A stretch of DNA of 64,000 bases, taken from contig NC_059399.1 in assembly GCF_905220565.1 (NCBI RefSeq), positions 14,624,501 to 14,688,500 of the forward strand, read 5' to 3'. A model generated the notes under the pieces. That model had not been told where the DNA came from. It saw nothing but the letters and a program-made list of their open reading frames with translations, and did not search any database. Position numbers and translations under genes: made by a program. Shown here in pieces: positions 34,921-47,917 of the stretch (positions are counted from its first letter, which is position 1; every line of letters begins with the position of its first letter). The stretch is from Melitaea cinxia. Taxonomy: Eukaryota > Arthropoda > Insecta > Lepidoptera > Nymphalidae.

Positions 34921-35414
34921 TTATAATCGCACCTATTATTACGTTCGTCCTCAGAATAAAATAAATAGGCCTTTTTGAGTTACTAATGATTTATTATTTA
35001 AATATTTCGTAATAACTAATATCCTCTATATATTTATAGGTACGTGAAGCAATACTTTGTTTTTTACGAGATTTGCGCGGACGTAGGAGTATGAAATTTC
35101 GTACACTTAGGTATAGTTTATGTAGAGAAGAGAAGAAGAGAGAGAAGCGCAGAATGCGAATATTTTTTTAAAATTATGCATAAAAATATATTAAATCAAT
35201 AAAAAATCATTACACACACTAAAATGTATTTGACACACACACGCTTATATTTTTTGTTGCCTGTCAAAGGCTGTCAAATTGATTTTTTTTAAAGGTTCTT
35301 TATTTTAATTTATTATTATTATTTATATATTTTTTTTTTTTTGATAAATCTTGTAGTATCTAGATTTTTAATATCACATGAAGAAATATGATTTGAATGA
35401 CATATACGATAATT

Positions 35415-35690
35415 GACTAGCCCGTTGGCGCAGTTTGTAGTGACCCTGCTTTCTGCTCCGAGGGTTGTTGGTTCGATTCCCACCCCGAGTCTGGTTGTAA
35501 TATAAATATTTATTTATATATGTATTATCTATAAGTATGTTTATCTAAAAAAAAAAAATATAGCTATACCAGTCGGCTGTTACCTATAACACAAGCATTG
35601 AGTTGCTTACTTTAGGAACAGACGACCGTGTTTGTATTGTGTAGATATTTATTTATTTATTTATTATTTATTTAATTTAAATGCCCCTTA
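35415..35690 (+). mobile_element. tRNA-derived SINE
   Basis: The head resembles a tRNA with an A-box-like TTGGCGCAGTTTGTAG and a B-box GGTTCGATTCC. The body has ACCTATAACACAAGCATT and CTTTAGGAACAGACGACC. The tail is ATTTATTTATTT. Partial copies lie at 57608 and 63000. The stretch from 35700 to 36270 shows no gene. Confidence 0.7.
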
Positions 35691-36269
35691 AATCTATCAT
35701 TGACAATATAGCTTTAATTATTTTGATTATAATTGTTTAAAAAAACATAATTTATTTGATTGTAGTTTTATCGAATGTTATATCACGATTTTATGTTATC
35801 TATTTTTAAACGTTTTTCTTAACAATTATAGTATTAACAATATTATAATGTAGTGACAAATACTTGCTCATCGGTGTTTATGTATGTAAATAGATATATG
35901 TAACATATATTATCAATGTTATATCAAGAGTTTTGAACATAAACTATAATACACAAATATTATTTTGAAAATTTTAAGTATTAATAAAAATCTCGAAAGG
36001 AAATTATTATTTTTTTGTTTTCTTTAATTTAAATTTTTAATTATGGTCGAATTTCGACCTCTGTGCAATCACTAGATCATATAAATAGATAATTGTTAAT
36101 AGGTACTATTCTACTATGCTAATCGAATAAAAAGATTTACAATAAGTACCTATGTAAATACTATAATAATTTAAAAATGTATACGTATTGAAATATTATT
36201 TTAAATGTATTTAAGTAGAATATTTCAAGGATATGTATCGTTGATTTCGCACATATACTGTAAATAGAT

Positions 36270-36388
36270 GTTTCATTATTACAAAAAAATACGTTCGGGA
36301 TACCCGATATCTACACAAAATGACATAAAAATCGGTCCAGCCGCTTCGGAGGAGTATGGCAACTAACATTGTGACACGAGAATTTTAT
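36270..36388 (-). mobile_element. Helitron 5'-end fragment
   Basis: It carries AACATTGTGACACGAGAATT just before the next repeat, the same terminal segment as in the Helitrons at 49045 and 52036. The 3' end is not recognisable. Confidence 0.45.
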
Positions 36389-36390
36389 TA

Positions 36391-36830
36391 ACCGACTTCA
36401 AAAAAAGGAGGAGGTTACTCAATTCGACGGTATATAAATATATTTTTATGTTCGGGGATAACTCCGATAATTTATGAACCGATTTTGATAATTCTTTAAT
36501 TGTTGGAAAGGAGATATCCCTATTTTGGTACCATGATAAGGAAACCAGGATCTGATGATAGGATCCCAAAGAAATCAAGGGAAACTCGAAAATCCGCATA
36601 ACTTTTTACTGGGTGTACCGATTTTGATGATTTTTAATTTAATCGAAAGCCGATTATCATGTGGTCACATTTAAATTTCATCGAGATCTGATTACAACTT
36701 TTAGAGTAATCTTTGATAATGCGTATTTACTTGACTATTTTTTCGTCTATCTACGTTGTATTAGTTGTCGATGTAATTGAAGTCGGTTTTTCTTCGTTTG
36801 CCTGCAAACACAATTATGTATAAGATAATT
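36391..36830 (+). repeat. Interspersed repeat family B, copy 3
   Basis: The best-preserved copy. It starts AACCGACTTCAAAAAAAGGA, holds ATCGAGATCTGATTACAACT, and ends TTGAAGTCGGTTTTTC. Confidence 0.7.
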
Positions 36831-37440
36831 ATGGTTATGACAACTTTTAAATACGAAAAAATCTACTAGTTTGCGAGCTATGGTACAATTAAAAAGGTGA
36901 AGCGTTTTACACCTGTACCTGTTCAATGTTAAAAAATATGACTTGGTCACAAATGAATGAAATAAGATATAGTTAAATTAATATAAATATACAAAGGGTA
37001 ACAATAAAATCCGTGTCAGTCCGTTCGTAAAAAATGGACTGCATCTTTAAAAACCGTGTCTTAAGAGGAACTTCTGCTATTTTCAATAGAAGGCGTTTAC
37101 TTTTACTCTATTTCATTTGATTCCACATTTTAGGACAATTGTATAAAAAAAGCACTCCTATTTGTAAGTTACGTAGTGTGCGTGCCCGACTTGTATTTAA
37201 CAATTTATTAAAAAGTGTCGTCACGGATAGGATTTTTTTAGGAATTGCTACAACTAAAATCGTCATTTACTTTATAAATTTACATATTTTTGTTTTTTTA
37301 CTATCAAAGATAATATCCACCTACTTTTCTCATATCTTCTTTTTTAACAGAGACTTTCATTAATTTTAGTACGTTGGATTTATTGTTATTTATCGACATA
37401 AATCTATACCTGCTATAAATAAATGGAGAGCCGGGTTTTT

Positions 37441-37770
37441 TAACCGACTTCATAAAAAGGAGGATGTTACTCAATTCGACCATATACATATATATTATGT
37501 ATGTTCGCAGATAACTTCGTCGTTTATGAACCGATTTTAATGATCTTTCTTTTGTTGGAAAACAGATATGCCAAGGGTGGTACCATGATAAAGAAACCAT
37601 GATCTGATGATGGCATCCTAGAGAAATCAAGGGGAGCATTCAAAAATTGTAGTGGTAACTAGTGCTTATGTTAATTTTTTTGTCTACTTACGTTGTATTA
37701 CTTGTCAATGTACTTAATTGAAGTCGGTTTTTTTCGTTTACTAGCAAACACAATTATTATTGTACTGAAT
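37441..37770 (+). repeat. Interspersed repeat family B, copy 4
   Basis: It starts AACCGACTTCATAAAAAGGA and ends TTGAAGTCGGTTTTTTTCG. Its middle is shorter than in copy 3. Confidence 0.68.
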
Positions 37771-37816
37771 TATTGTGCGTGTTTCGGAGAAGAATTTTAG
37801 TATAATATGATAATAT

Positions 37817-38150
37817 GTTCATCATCATCATCATTACAATCTATACAGTCCACTGCTGGCCATAGGCCTCCACAAGCTTACACCAAAAATAGCGTGAACT
37901 CATGTGTTTTGCCCATAGTCACCACGCTGGGCATGCGGGTTGGTGACCGCAGGGCTGGCTTTGTCGCACCGACGCTCTGCCCGTCTTCGGCCTGTGCATT
38001 TCAAAGCCAGCAGTTGGATGGTTATCCCGCCACCAGTCGGCTTTTTAAGTTCTGAGGTGGTAGCGGAACTATGTTATCCCTTAGTCGCCTCTTACGACAC
38101 CCACGGGAAGACAGTGGGTGGCTATATTCTTTAGTACCGTAGCCACACAG
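37817..38150 (-). mobile_element. SINE-like family A
   Basis: Near full length in minus orientation. The tail is (CAT)n at 37819; the 5' end is at TGTGTGGCTACGGTACT (reverse complement) near 38150. Confidence 0.75.
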
Positions 38151-38531
38151 TACGATAATATGTTAATAATTACGAATTATCGTGTAAAAAAATATGGTAG
38201 GACAGATGTCGCTAGTACAGTAATAACACAGTTTTAAGTTTTAGAAAATCCTTTTAAAAACTACTTTCTAATTTAATAAGCAGTAACTATATCAACAAAT
38301 TCGAAGTAGCTAATTGATTTTTATGTTTAGGATGCGCTGTATTGACAGCGGAGATACAGTCGGCAACGCGGTGTAGTATTGCGGGCTATATGCAATTATA
38401 AGCTACGCGTAATATAAAATGGTAGTTTGTGTGCCACAGTGCTAACTCCGACACGCGGCTGAAGTTTAATTCTTAAGAATGATTACCGTGATTTTTAAAA
38501 ATTAAAATGTTCTATGATATTAATTAAATTA

Positions 38532-38575
38532 CTAGCTGGGCCCCGCGGTTTCACCCGCATTGATTTTAATTAAAA
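38532..38575 (-). mobile_element. Helitron 3' end
   Basis: On the minus strand the sequence ends with a GC hairpin region and CAGCTAG followed by T. No matching 5' end was found. From here to 39480 the DNA is AT-rich without a gene. Confidence 0.45.
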
Positions 38576-39487
38576 GTTAAAGCCGTTATATTAATTAATT
38601 TACAAAATCAAAAGCAATAATATTTTTTTTTAATTGTGGATGCCGGTAGAGCCAGTAATTACTTATAAAATGATATATAATTTATGTGGAGCAATTGTGA
38701 GGTTTTTTCTAAAAAGGGAGGTAAACATCTTAACCTTGGCGTATTAATATTATATGATAAATAATAGTTAGACTTGGAAACTAAGATAAAAATATAAATT
38801 AACGTTTACTATTCGTATCATTACAGTGAATGCTGGTATACCTACTATTATGCCTACATTCTATATCTTATAAATGCTGCGCTGTAAATTGTCACTTTCA
38901 GCATCCCTGCTCCTCGTTGTTTCACACGATTTGACGCCCCATATTTTTTCACGCTAAGCGCTTTATATCGTTTAGTTCCGAAAATGTTTATGACCTCGAA
39001 GACAAAGCCTGGAGCAATCTAACTATTTTAATCCTGACACTAACCAATATACTATAACATTGTGTAGCTATTATTATTAGATATTTGGTAAAACAAATGT
39101 TGGCTTAAAATATTGATTCCTCATACTTATATGTACATGGATCATATTAACCTTATGGATGATACATACCTATTGTTATGCCCATGTCCATCGTCCAAAA
39201 AGATTAATATAATGTTTGAAATATTATACGTAGTCACGTTTCCGACACCTCATTAACGGAGTAATTTCTTACTTATCAGAAAAGTTAAGGTATTAATTAA
39301 AAACGTAATATTATGTTGTGCAGATATGCAGTTCAGGTATGCACTTTTTATTAAAATCAAAGCAAAGGTAGTAAGCTAATTACATACGTTACAATTACGC
39401 TGTAATTTAAAATGTTCCATTTCATATGTTTATTTCAAATTAACACTTATTATTAAAATTTATTAGAATCGAAAAAAAAAAAATGTA

Positions 39488-40770
39488 ATGTGTACCTACG
39501 GTCACCCAACGCGGGATAGTCCGTTGATCGCGTGCGCAGTCGTTATTGATTTATGCGACCCTAGTACCCCACGCGTTTCAACCTCTATGTATACCACTAT
39601 ATCTAGATGTTACTATCGATCTATGGAACTAAGAGGACGTTATATTCTATCTCTTTAGGGAGAATGAACAGCTCTGTTATTGATACGTTAACCGGTTTAA
39701 AAAAAGGAGATTAATATAAAAAGGAAAAATGAGAAGGATTATGACTGATATGATATGGTTCTTGTTTTACTTACTTTTATTTTTTGATTGTTTTAAGACA
39801 ACTTAAACTATTGTTCTTTTTTTGTGGAACAAAGTTCCTTATGGGGAGGACACAAAAAACATCCGTAACGTTAAAAAAAGCGTAAGATTTTTGTATATCA
39901 TCACTACATACCTAGATAAAACAAAATCGCTTCCGCTGTCGGTCTGTCCCTATGTATGCTTAGATCTTTAAAACTACGCAAATGATTTTGATGCGGTTTT
40001 GTTTTTAAATAGATAGTGTTTGTGTTTTTTAATATAGCTCTAGAAAAAGGCCTCAATGGTATAATTCTATATTTTAGGGATAACCCACAATAACCACTTT
40101 TTATCCTTTACATTTTACGAGACATAATGGCTTATTTACGAAGCGATTTTAAGCAAAACAGCATTAATCCTTATCCAATTAAGTACCTTATAAATACATT
40201 GTGCATTTAATATAGATCAATATGGCCTTTTACAGTAGGTATGTAAATAAAATGAATATTTTCGAAGATATCAGAGGTTTAAAGCGCAGGGACAGCGGTT
40301 GCATCGGTACTCGATTTTTATCGATAAAAAAATCATAAATAAAAATGCAGACCAGAATAATTAGTTTCTTAATACCTCGAATAGAACTTGAAATTAATAT
40401 TTTATAATAAGGAACTTCGTAAAAAAACACGTGGTGTCGTGGGATACCAGATAGGAATCTGGTATCCCACGACACCACGTGTTTTTTTTTTAAATCTAAT
40501 AAGGTTGTTATAATATTAATTAGCTAACTTTTTTATTTCAGTTTTTAAGTAAGAAAATACTATAACCTAGTTACCTACCCACTAACTTTTCTAACCCAAG
40601 GAGTCCTCTGATCGCGTGCGCAGTCATTATTGATTTATGCCACAACAGAATGACCCCACCCACGCATCAAACCCCTCTCACTCTATGTCTACCTAGATAT
40701 TACTGTCGATGTACGTTCTACCCAACGATATGCTTCTATCGAGTAAAGAGGAAATTTAACGTTTTTATCC
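39488..40770. repeat. Diverged direct repeat pair
   Basis: About 170 bp at 39488-39660 reappear, diverged, at 40590-40770 (shared GATCGCGTGCGCAGTC and ATTGATTTATGC). Each is followed by AACAAAGTTCCTTA. This suggests two copies of one unnamed element about 1.1 kb apart. No coding content. Confidence 0.5.
40421..40488. repeat. Perfect 32-bp-arm palindrome
   Basis: The left arm, 40421-40452, starts AAAAAAACACGTGGTGTCG. The right arm, 40457-40488, is its exact reverse complement. The loop is only AGGA. It would form a very stable hairpin, probably two abutting transposon ends. Confidence 0.9.
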
Positions 40771-40878
40771 AACAGACTAAATTTTTGGAACAAAGTTCCT
40801 TACGGCAGGCTTGACATTTGGCTGGGTGAGCGAACTGAAAAAAATGTGATACTAAAACCGTAAGAAAAATATATAACG

Positions 40879-41270
40879 GAAGTGACGTAATATCAGTCAC
40901 ACGACTGTATAATATGACATTTGTAAAACTAAAATATTACAAGTAAACTTTTTTTAATTATTTATGTTATTTTATACTGTTGACAAAAATAAATAGACGT
41001 ATGTTTTTTTTTTATTTTACTTAATAGTTTGAATTATTATTATTATTATTTTGTTTGATTTATTTTATTTAACGAAAGTGACGTAATATCAGTCACACGA
41101 CTGTATAATATAAGGTTTGTAAAACTAAAGTATTACTAGTAAACTTTTTTTTTAAATTATTTATGTAATTTTATACTGTCGACAAAAATAAATAAAGCCA
41201 TATGTTTTTTTTATTTCACTTATTAGTTTGAATTATTATAATTATTATTATTTTGTTTGATTTATTTTAT
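40879..41270. repeat. 195-bp tandem duplication
   Basis: Two head-to-tail units, each opening GAAGTGACGTAATATCAGTC or a one-base variant and ending with an ATT-rich run. The second unit overlaps the start of the large inverted repeat. Confidence 0.75.
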
Positions 41271-42016
41271 TTTACGGTATTTGTTATTTTCTAAAATACT
41301 AAATTTCCTAAATACTTCTATGTACCTACTTAATTAAAAACCAATCAGCAAAATTAGAAAAAAAAACAAAATATATGTAAAATTCAATATATATATAATA
41401 TTAAGCGGGTGGAGTGACACCAGTATAATAATAATAAAAGTTTATTTCTGACGTGTACATCCATAATTCCATAGGTTATTAATATTTACTTATACCTATT
41501 CTATGTTAGTTATTGTTATTAAGATGATAATAACATAAAATAATCATTTTAGCTGGCCCGTCATTGTTTCTATCCAATATTTTTGATTAGAACAATCAGG
41601 GCGAGCTGTGATTGTCTTATGCGTCGCAGTAGAGACGACGCTTTTTTACGCATAATCTCGTGAAATCCATCAACCCGTTCGTCCGCGAACTTTCCTGAGG
41701 CGCTGCTAAACTTATGAACTGTGGAAAACATAAATCACAAACATAATTGTGTTTGCAAGCAAACGAAAAAAAAACCGACTTCAATTATATCGATAAGTAA
41801 TACAACGTAGGTAGATGAAAAAATAGTCAAATAAATACGCATTATCAAAGATTACTCAAAAGTAGTTATCAGATCTCAATAAAATTCAAATGTCCACATG
41901 ACCACATGATAAACATCAGCTTTCGATTAAATTAAAAACCATTAAAATCGGTACATCCAGTGAAAAGTTATGTAGTATAATATAACGTAGGTGGACGAAA
42001 AAAGCGTCAAGTAAAA
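41188..42016 (+). repeat. Large inverted repeat, left arm (829 bp)
   Basis: It matches 43596-44424 in reverse complement over its whole length with only scattered differences. It includes GGCGCTGCTAAACTTATG and part of a family-B repeat. The spacer between the arms is 1579 bp. Confidence 0.9.
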
Positions 42017-42209
42017 ACGCATTATTAGATATAACTCGAAAAGTAGTTGTTAGATCTCAAATTTAAATGGGACCAAATGACACACATTTCGATTAAAATT
42101 TTTTTTTGTCGAAATCGGCCCCCCTGGTCAAAAATTTTGATGTAACATACATAAAAAAAATACAGTCGAATTGAGAACCTCCTCCTTTTTTGGAAGTCGG
42201 TTAAAAAAG
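41744..42209 (-). repeat. Interspersed repeat family B, copy 5
   Basis: Minus orientation. It starts with the family's CAAACGAAAAAAAAACCGAC end and finishes at TGGAAGTCGGTTAAAA. Its first 270 bp belong to the left arm of the large inverted repeat, and the copy on the right arm is cut at the same point. Confidence 0.68.
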
Positions 42210-42588
42210 TTACTATACTTAAGTATTATCAATCTACTATTTCTATTTTCTTTAAAACATTATTTTGATAAGTTGATGACTAGTATAGGGCAGAGATTCA
42301 GGCCAAGACAATTGCGCAAATGCGCAGCCAACGTTTGCCGTGTGGTGCGTAGTTGTGGAGACGCTAAACGGCACCTGTCATTTTGTATATTGTAATTTTA
42401 GGGTTAATTTTTATGCCGCTTGATTCTAAAATTGTAAAATACAATTTTAAAATTTACTACACGATATTATTAAAACAAAAAAAAAGTACAAAATCAAAAA
42501 TATAATATCTTATTTTTCGACTGCTACCCAAACTGCCAATTTGACACTTACTAAGAGAGAGTAATTCGGACTGGGCAGATGGAAAAAG

Positions 42589-43125
42589 TGCTGTGTGGCT
42601 ACGGCACTAAAGAATTTAGCCACCCCCTCTCTTTCCGTGGGTGTCGTAAGAGGCGACTAAGGGATAACAAGGTTCCACAACCACCTTGGAACTTAAGAAG
42701 CCGACCGATGGCGGGATAACCATCCAACTGCTGGCTTTGAAATACACAGGCCGAAGACGGGCAGCAGCGTCTTCGGTGCGACAAAGCCAGTACTGCGGTC
42801 ACCAACTCGCCTGCCCAGCGTGGTGACTATGGGCAAAACACATGAGTTCACGTTATTTTTGGCGTAAACTTGTGGAGGCCTATGTCCAGCAGTGGACTGT
42901 ATAGGCTGTAATGTAGATGGAAAAAAAATCTGCTGTGTGGTTATGGCAGTAAAGAATTTCATCATTTCATCATTACAGTAAAGTAAAGAATATAGCCACC
43001 TCCTATCTTCCCGTAGGTGTCATAAGGGATGACTAAGGGATAACACAGTTCCACTACCATAATACCATCTTGGTACTCAAGAAACCGACCGATGGCTGGA
43101 TAATCATTTAACTGCTGGCTTTGCT
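42589..43125 (+). mobile_element. Two tandem SINE-like family A copies
   Basis: The first copy, 42589-42917, is near full length (GTGCTGTGTGGCTACGGCAC to ATAGGCTGTAATG). The second, 42926-43125, starts again with CTGCTGTGTGGTTATGG and carries a small internal insertion. It stops at CTGCTGGCTTTG, where a retrotransposon fragment begins. Both lie in the spacer of the large inverted repeat. Confidence 0.7.
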
Positions 43126-43133
43126 GGGTTCAA

Positions 43134-43590
43134 TTACGCGAATCTTTTCAGGATCCGGTAACATGCCTTATGCATTATTTTAAATTTACTTTTCGTAGTC
43201 TGGAAAATACATAAATAGTCATTAGGTTTTTTATTATGTTCGATTAGGTTTCTACCGAATATTATTAAATCGTCCATATAAACAATACATTTTTCATAGT
43301 TTAGGCCTGACATTGCTATAGTCATTAGTCTACTAAAAGCTGAAGGGCTGATTTTTAATCCCATAGGTATATGACACAATCTTTTGGGTATATGACACAA
43401 TCATAACTAACGTGTGTAGGTAAATATTTTATTACTTCACATCGCGGTCCGATTTTTAAATTATGATGATAGTAATGTATTGGTAAAGATACCTCATTTT
43501 GACCCACTCTTAAAGATAGTACATGTGTATTATAATCTATGACACCTTTATTTATTTTAAAAAATTTTTGACCTAATATACCCTATCCCT
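43134..43590 (-). pseudogene. Ty3/gypsy pol fragment (protease and RT)
   Basis: The minus strand from 43590 reads GILGQKFFKINKGVIDYNTH, the end of a retropepsin domain. After a gap, at 43400-43134, it reads PMGLKISPSAFSRLM and YMDDLIIF, RT motifs with an intact YMDD. The sequence between protease and RT is missing. It is a dead, internally deleted fragment unrelated in frame to the element at 10915, lying in the inverted-repeat spacer. Confidence 0.65.
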
Positions 43591-43595
43591 TTACA

Positions 43596-44424
43596 TTTTA
43601 CTTGACGCTTTTTTCGTCCACCTACGTTATATTATACTACATAACTTTTCACTGGATGTACCGATTTTAATGGTTTTTAATTTAATCGAAAGCTGATGTT
43701 TATCATGTGGTCATGTGGACATTTGAATTTTATTGAGATCTGATAACTACTTTTGAGTAATCTTTGATAATGCGTATTTATTTGACTATTTTTTCATCTA
43801 CCTACGTTGTATTACTTATCGATATAATTGAAGTCGGTTTTTTTTTCGTTTGCTTGCAAACACAATTATGTTTGTGATTTATGTTTTCCACAGTTCATAA
43901 GTTTAGCAGCGCCTCAGGAAAGTTCGCGGACGAACGGGTTGATGGATTTCACGAGATTATGCGTAAAAAAGCGTCGTCTCTACTGCGACGCATAAGACAA
44001 TCACAGCTCGCCCTGATTGTTCTAATCAAAAATATTGGATAGAAACAATGACGGGCCAGCTAAAATGATTATTTTATGTTATTATCATCTTAATAACAAT
44101 AACTAACATAGAATAGGTATAAGTAAATATTAATAACCTATGGAATTATGGATGTACACGTCAGAAATAAACTTTTATTATTATTATACTGGTGTCACTC
44201 CACCCGCTTAATATTATATATATATTGAATTTTACATATATTTTGTTTTTTTTTTCTAATTTTGCTGATTGGTTTTTAATTAAGTAGGTACATAGAAGTA
44301 TTTAGGAAATTTAGTATTTTAGAAAATAACAAATACCGTAAAATAAAATAAATCAAACAAAATAATAATAATTATAATAATTCAAACTATTAAGTGAAAT
44401 AAAAAAACATATGGCTTTATTTAT
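43596..44424 (-). repeat. Large inverted repeat, right arm (829 bp)
   Basis: Reverse complement of 41188-42016, the same length. One visible difference is a poly-T run of 7 instead of 8; another is TAATAG against TTATTAG. Confidence 0.9.
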
Positions 44425-44599
44425 GAAGCTTTACATGGTAAATTCCTAAATACGTAGAACTTATGATTAAAATTAAATCCTTCCCATTTTAATGTCAAAT
44501 AGACAAAACCTTCGGATTTTAAACTACCACCTATGCTATTTATACTTAATTCACTCGTATGTAAAGTTACGTTAGTTAAGGCTCCATCCGATACTCGAG

Positions 44600-45616
44600 G
44601 AGTAAAATATTATACCAGAACACCAGTTTGGATCTGTACTCGGTCCAGTATTGTACACAGTTTTTACTGCCGACTTACCCACTTCCAATAACGTCTTAAC
44701 TGCTACCTACGCAGATGGCGCGGCAGTACTATCTTGCTATAGGGATCCCTGCATAGCATCGGAAATCCTCCAAAGGCACCTAGAAAAGGTTGGATCATGG
44801 TTGAGGAAATGGAGAATTAAAGCAAGTGCTGCAAAATCTACCCACGTTACTTTTACATGAAAAAGAGGTGACTGTCCACCAGTGACACTTGATCGAACTG
44901 TCCTACCTCAGAATACTACAGTCAAATACCTAGGGATGCACCTTGACACCCTGAATGACCACATAAAGACCAAAACGATCAGGCAAACTTTAAGCTACAA
45001 AACCTGTACTGGCTAATTGGAAGACAGTCCTCACTCAGTTTAGAAAACAACTGTTGATCTATAAATGTATTATAAAACCAGTAAGGATGTATGGAATTGA
45101 ACTATGAGGATTGGCCAGCAACTCAAATATTGAGATTCTTCAACGGTTTCAAAATAAAGCCTTAAAAACTTTAAGTAATGCTCCCCGGTTTACCCAAAAT
45201 AAAGAAATACACAGATACTTGGAAATACCCACAATCAAGGAGGAGATTGATATTTCCTGTAAAGCGTACAAATATAAATTAGACCGGCACGAAAACCAAC
45301 TGGCTAGAACTCTAATGGATACTGATAAGTATATTCCGACTTAAGAGATCAAGAATAGCTTTCATTTGAAGTTAAATTAATGAGGGATAGCACATTGTAG
45401 GATGTGCTGATTCCGAAAAGTCCAAGAAAAAGTTCAATAGATTTAATTAAAGCTTTAGCTAGAAAAATTTACAATGAGCCCTTTAGGGCTGATTGTAAAT
45501 AGATGGAAGGTTAAAAAAAAATCTGTGCTCTTAAAAAAGTATCTAATAAAAATGGCGTCGCAAGTGACATGGACACATGGACACGGGATTTGATAAATAA
45601 ATTACTACTACTACCT
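44600..45616 (+). pseudogene. Jockey-type non-LTR retrotransposon ORF2 remnant
   Basis: Pieces of a reverse transcriptase C-terminal half in several frames. 44651-44860 reads LTATYADGAAVLSCYRD (where an intact FADD-type box is expected, here YADG), then WLRKWRIKASAAKSTHVTFT. Later come VKYLGMHLD and, at 45111-45344, LQRFQNKALKTLSNAP, the conserved end of Jockey-clade ORF2. Stops and frame changes separate them. The 3' end is a (TAC)n run near 45600. A 5'-truncated dead LINE. Confidence 0.75.
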
Positions 45617-45630
45617 GGGGCCGTGAAAAT

Positions 45631-47917
45631 AACGATATGCTATTTATAACGATGCGCTCTTTATAACGATGCGCTATTCATAACGATGTGCTATTCATAA
45701 CGATGCGCTATTCATAACGACGCGCTATTCATAACGATGCGCTATTCATAACGATGCGCTATTCATAAAGATAGAACTATTCATAATGATAGCGCTATTT
45801 TTAACGATGCGCTATTTATAACGATGCGCTATTTATAACGATGCGCTATTTATAACGATGCGCTATTTATAACGATGCGCTATTCATAACGATGCGCTAT
45901 TCATAACGATGCGCTATTCATAACGACGCGCTATTCATAACGATGCGCTATTCATAACGATGCGCTATTCATAACGACGCGCTATTTATAACGATGCGCT
46001 ATTTATAACGATGCGCTCTTTATAACGATGCGCTATTCATAACGATGCGCTATTCATAACGATGCGCTATTCATAACGATGCGCTATTCATAACGACGCG
46101 CTATTCATAACGATGCGCTATTCATAAAGATAGAACTATTCATAACGATAGCGCTATTTATAACGATAGCGCTATTTATAACGATGCACTATTTATAACG
46201 ATAACGCTATTTATAACGATGCTCTATTTATAACGACGCGCTATTCATAACGATGCGCTAGTCATAACGATGCGCTATTCATAACGATGCGCTATTCATA
46301 ACGACGCGCTATTCATAACGATGCGCTATTCATAAAGATAGAACTATTCATAACGATAGCGTTATTTATAACGATAGCGCTATTTATAACGATGCACTAT
46401 TTATAACGATAACGCTATTTATAACGATGCGCTATTTATAACGATGCGCTATTTATAACGATAGCGCTATTTATAACGATGCGCTATTTTTAACGATGCG
46501 CTATTTATAACGATGCGCTATTTATAACGATGCGCTATTTATAACGATGCGCTATTCATAACGATGCGCTATTCATAACGACGCGCTATTCATAAAGATA
46601 GAACTATTCATAACGATAGCGTTATTTATAACGATAGCGCTATTTATAACGATGCACTATTTATAACGATAACGCTATTTATAACGATGCGCTATTCATA
46701 GCGATGCGCTATTCATAAAGATAGAACTATTCATAACGATAGCGCTATTTATAACGATAGCGCTATTTATAACGATGCACTATTTATAACGATAACGCTA
46801 TTTATAACGATGCGCTATTTATAACGACGCGCTATTCATAACGATGCGCTAGTCATAACGATGCGCTATTCATAACGATGCGCTATTCATAACGACGCGC
46901 TATTCATAACGATGCGCTATTCATAAAGATAGAACTATTCATAACGATAGCGTTATTTATAACGATAGCGCTATTTATAACGATGCACTATTTATAACGA
47001 TAACGCTATTTATAACGATGCGCTATTTATAACGATGCGCTATTTATAACGATAGCGCTATTTATAACGATGCGCTATTTTTAACGATGCGCTATTTATA
47101 ACGATGCGCTATTTATAACGATGCGCTATTCATAACGATGCGCTATTCATAACGACGCGCTATTCATAAAGATAGAACTATTCATAACGATAGCGTTATT
47201 TATAACGATAGCGCTATTTATAACGATGCACTATTTATAACGATAACGCTATTTATAACGATGCGCTATTTATAACGATGCGCTATTTATAACGATAGCG
47301 CTATTTATAACGATGCGCTATTTATAACGATGCGCTATTTATAACGATAGCGCTATTTATAACGATGCGCTATTTATAACGATAGCGCTATTTATAACGA
47401 TAGCGCTATTTATAACGATGCACTATTTATAACGATAACGCTATTTATAACGATGCGCTATTTATAACGACGCGCTATTAATAACGATGCGCTATTTATA
47501 ACGATAGCGCTATTTATAACGATGCGCTATTTATAACGATGCGCTATTTATAACGATGCGCTATTTATAACGATAGCGCTATTTATAACGATGCGCTATT
47601 TATAACGATGCGCTATTTATAACGATAGCGCTATTTATAACGATGCGCTATTTATAACGATGCGCTATTTATAACGATGCGCTATTTATAACGATAGCGC
47701 TATTTATAACGATGCGCTATTTATAACGATGCGATATTTATAACGATGCGCTATTTATAACGATAGCGCTATTTATAACGATGCGCTATTTATAACGATG
47801 CGCTATTTATAACGATGCGCTATTTATAACGATGCGATATTTATAACGATGCGCTATTTATAACGATGCGCTATTTATAACGATAACACTATTTATAACG
47901 ATAGCGCTATTTATAAC
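45631..47917. repeat. Satellite array of 17/18-bp units
   Basis: About 130 units of two interchanging forms, ATAACGATGCGCTATTT (17 bp) and ATAACGATAGCGCTATTT (18 bp), with variants (TTCATAACG, GATAGAACTATTC, GATGCACTA). Variants recur in blocks: CGCTAGTCATAACG appears near 46256 and again about 590 bp later, so part of the array amplified in larger units. The core AGCGCT is palindromic. No coding. Confidence 0.95.

Noticed and set aside
45631..47917. CRISPR-like array
   Set aside because: The units are contiguous with no spacers and the organism is an insect. It is a satellite.
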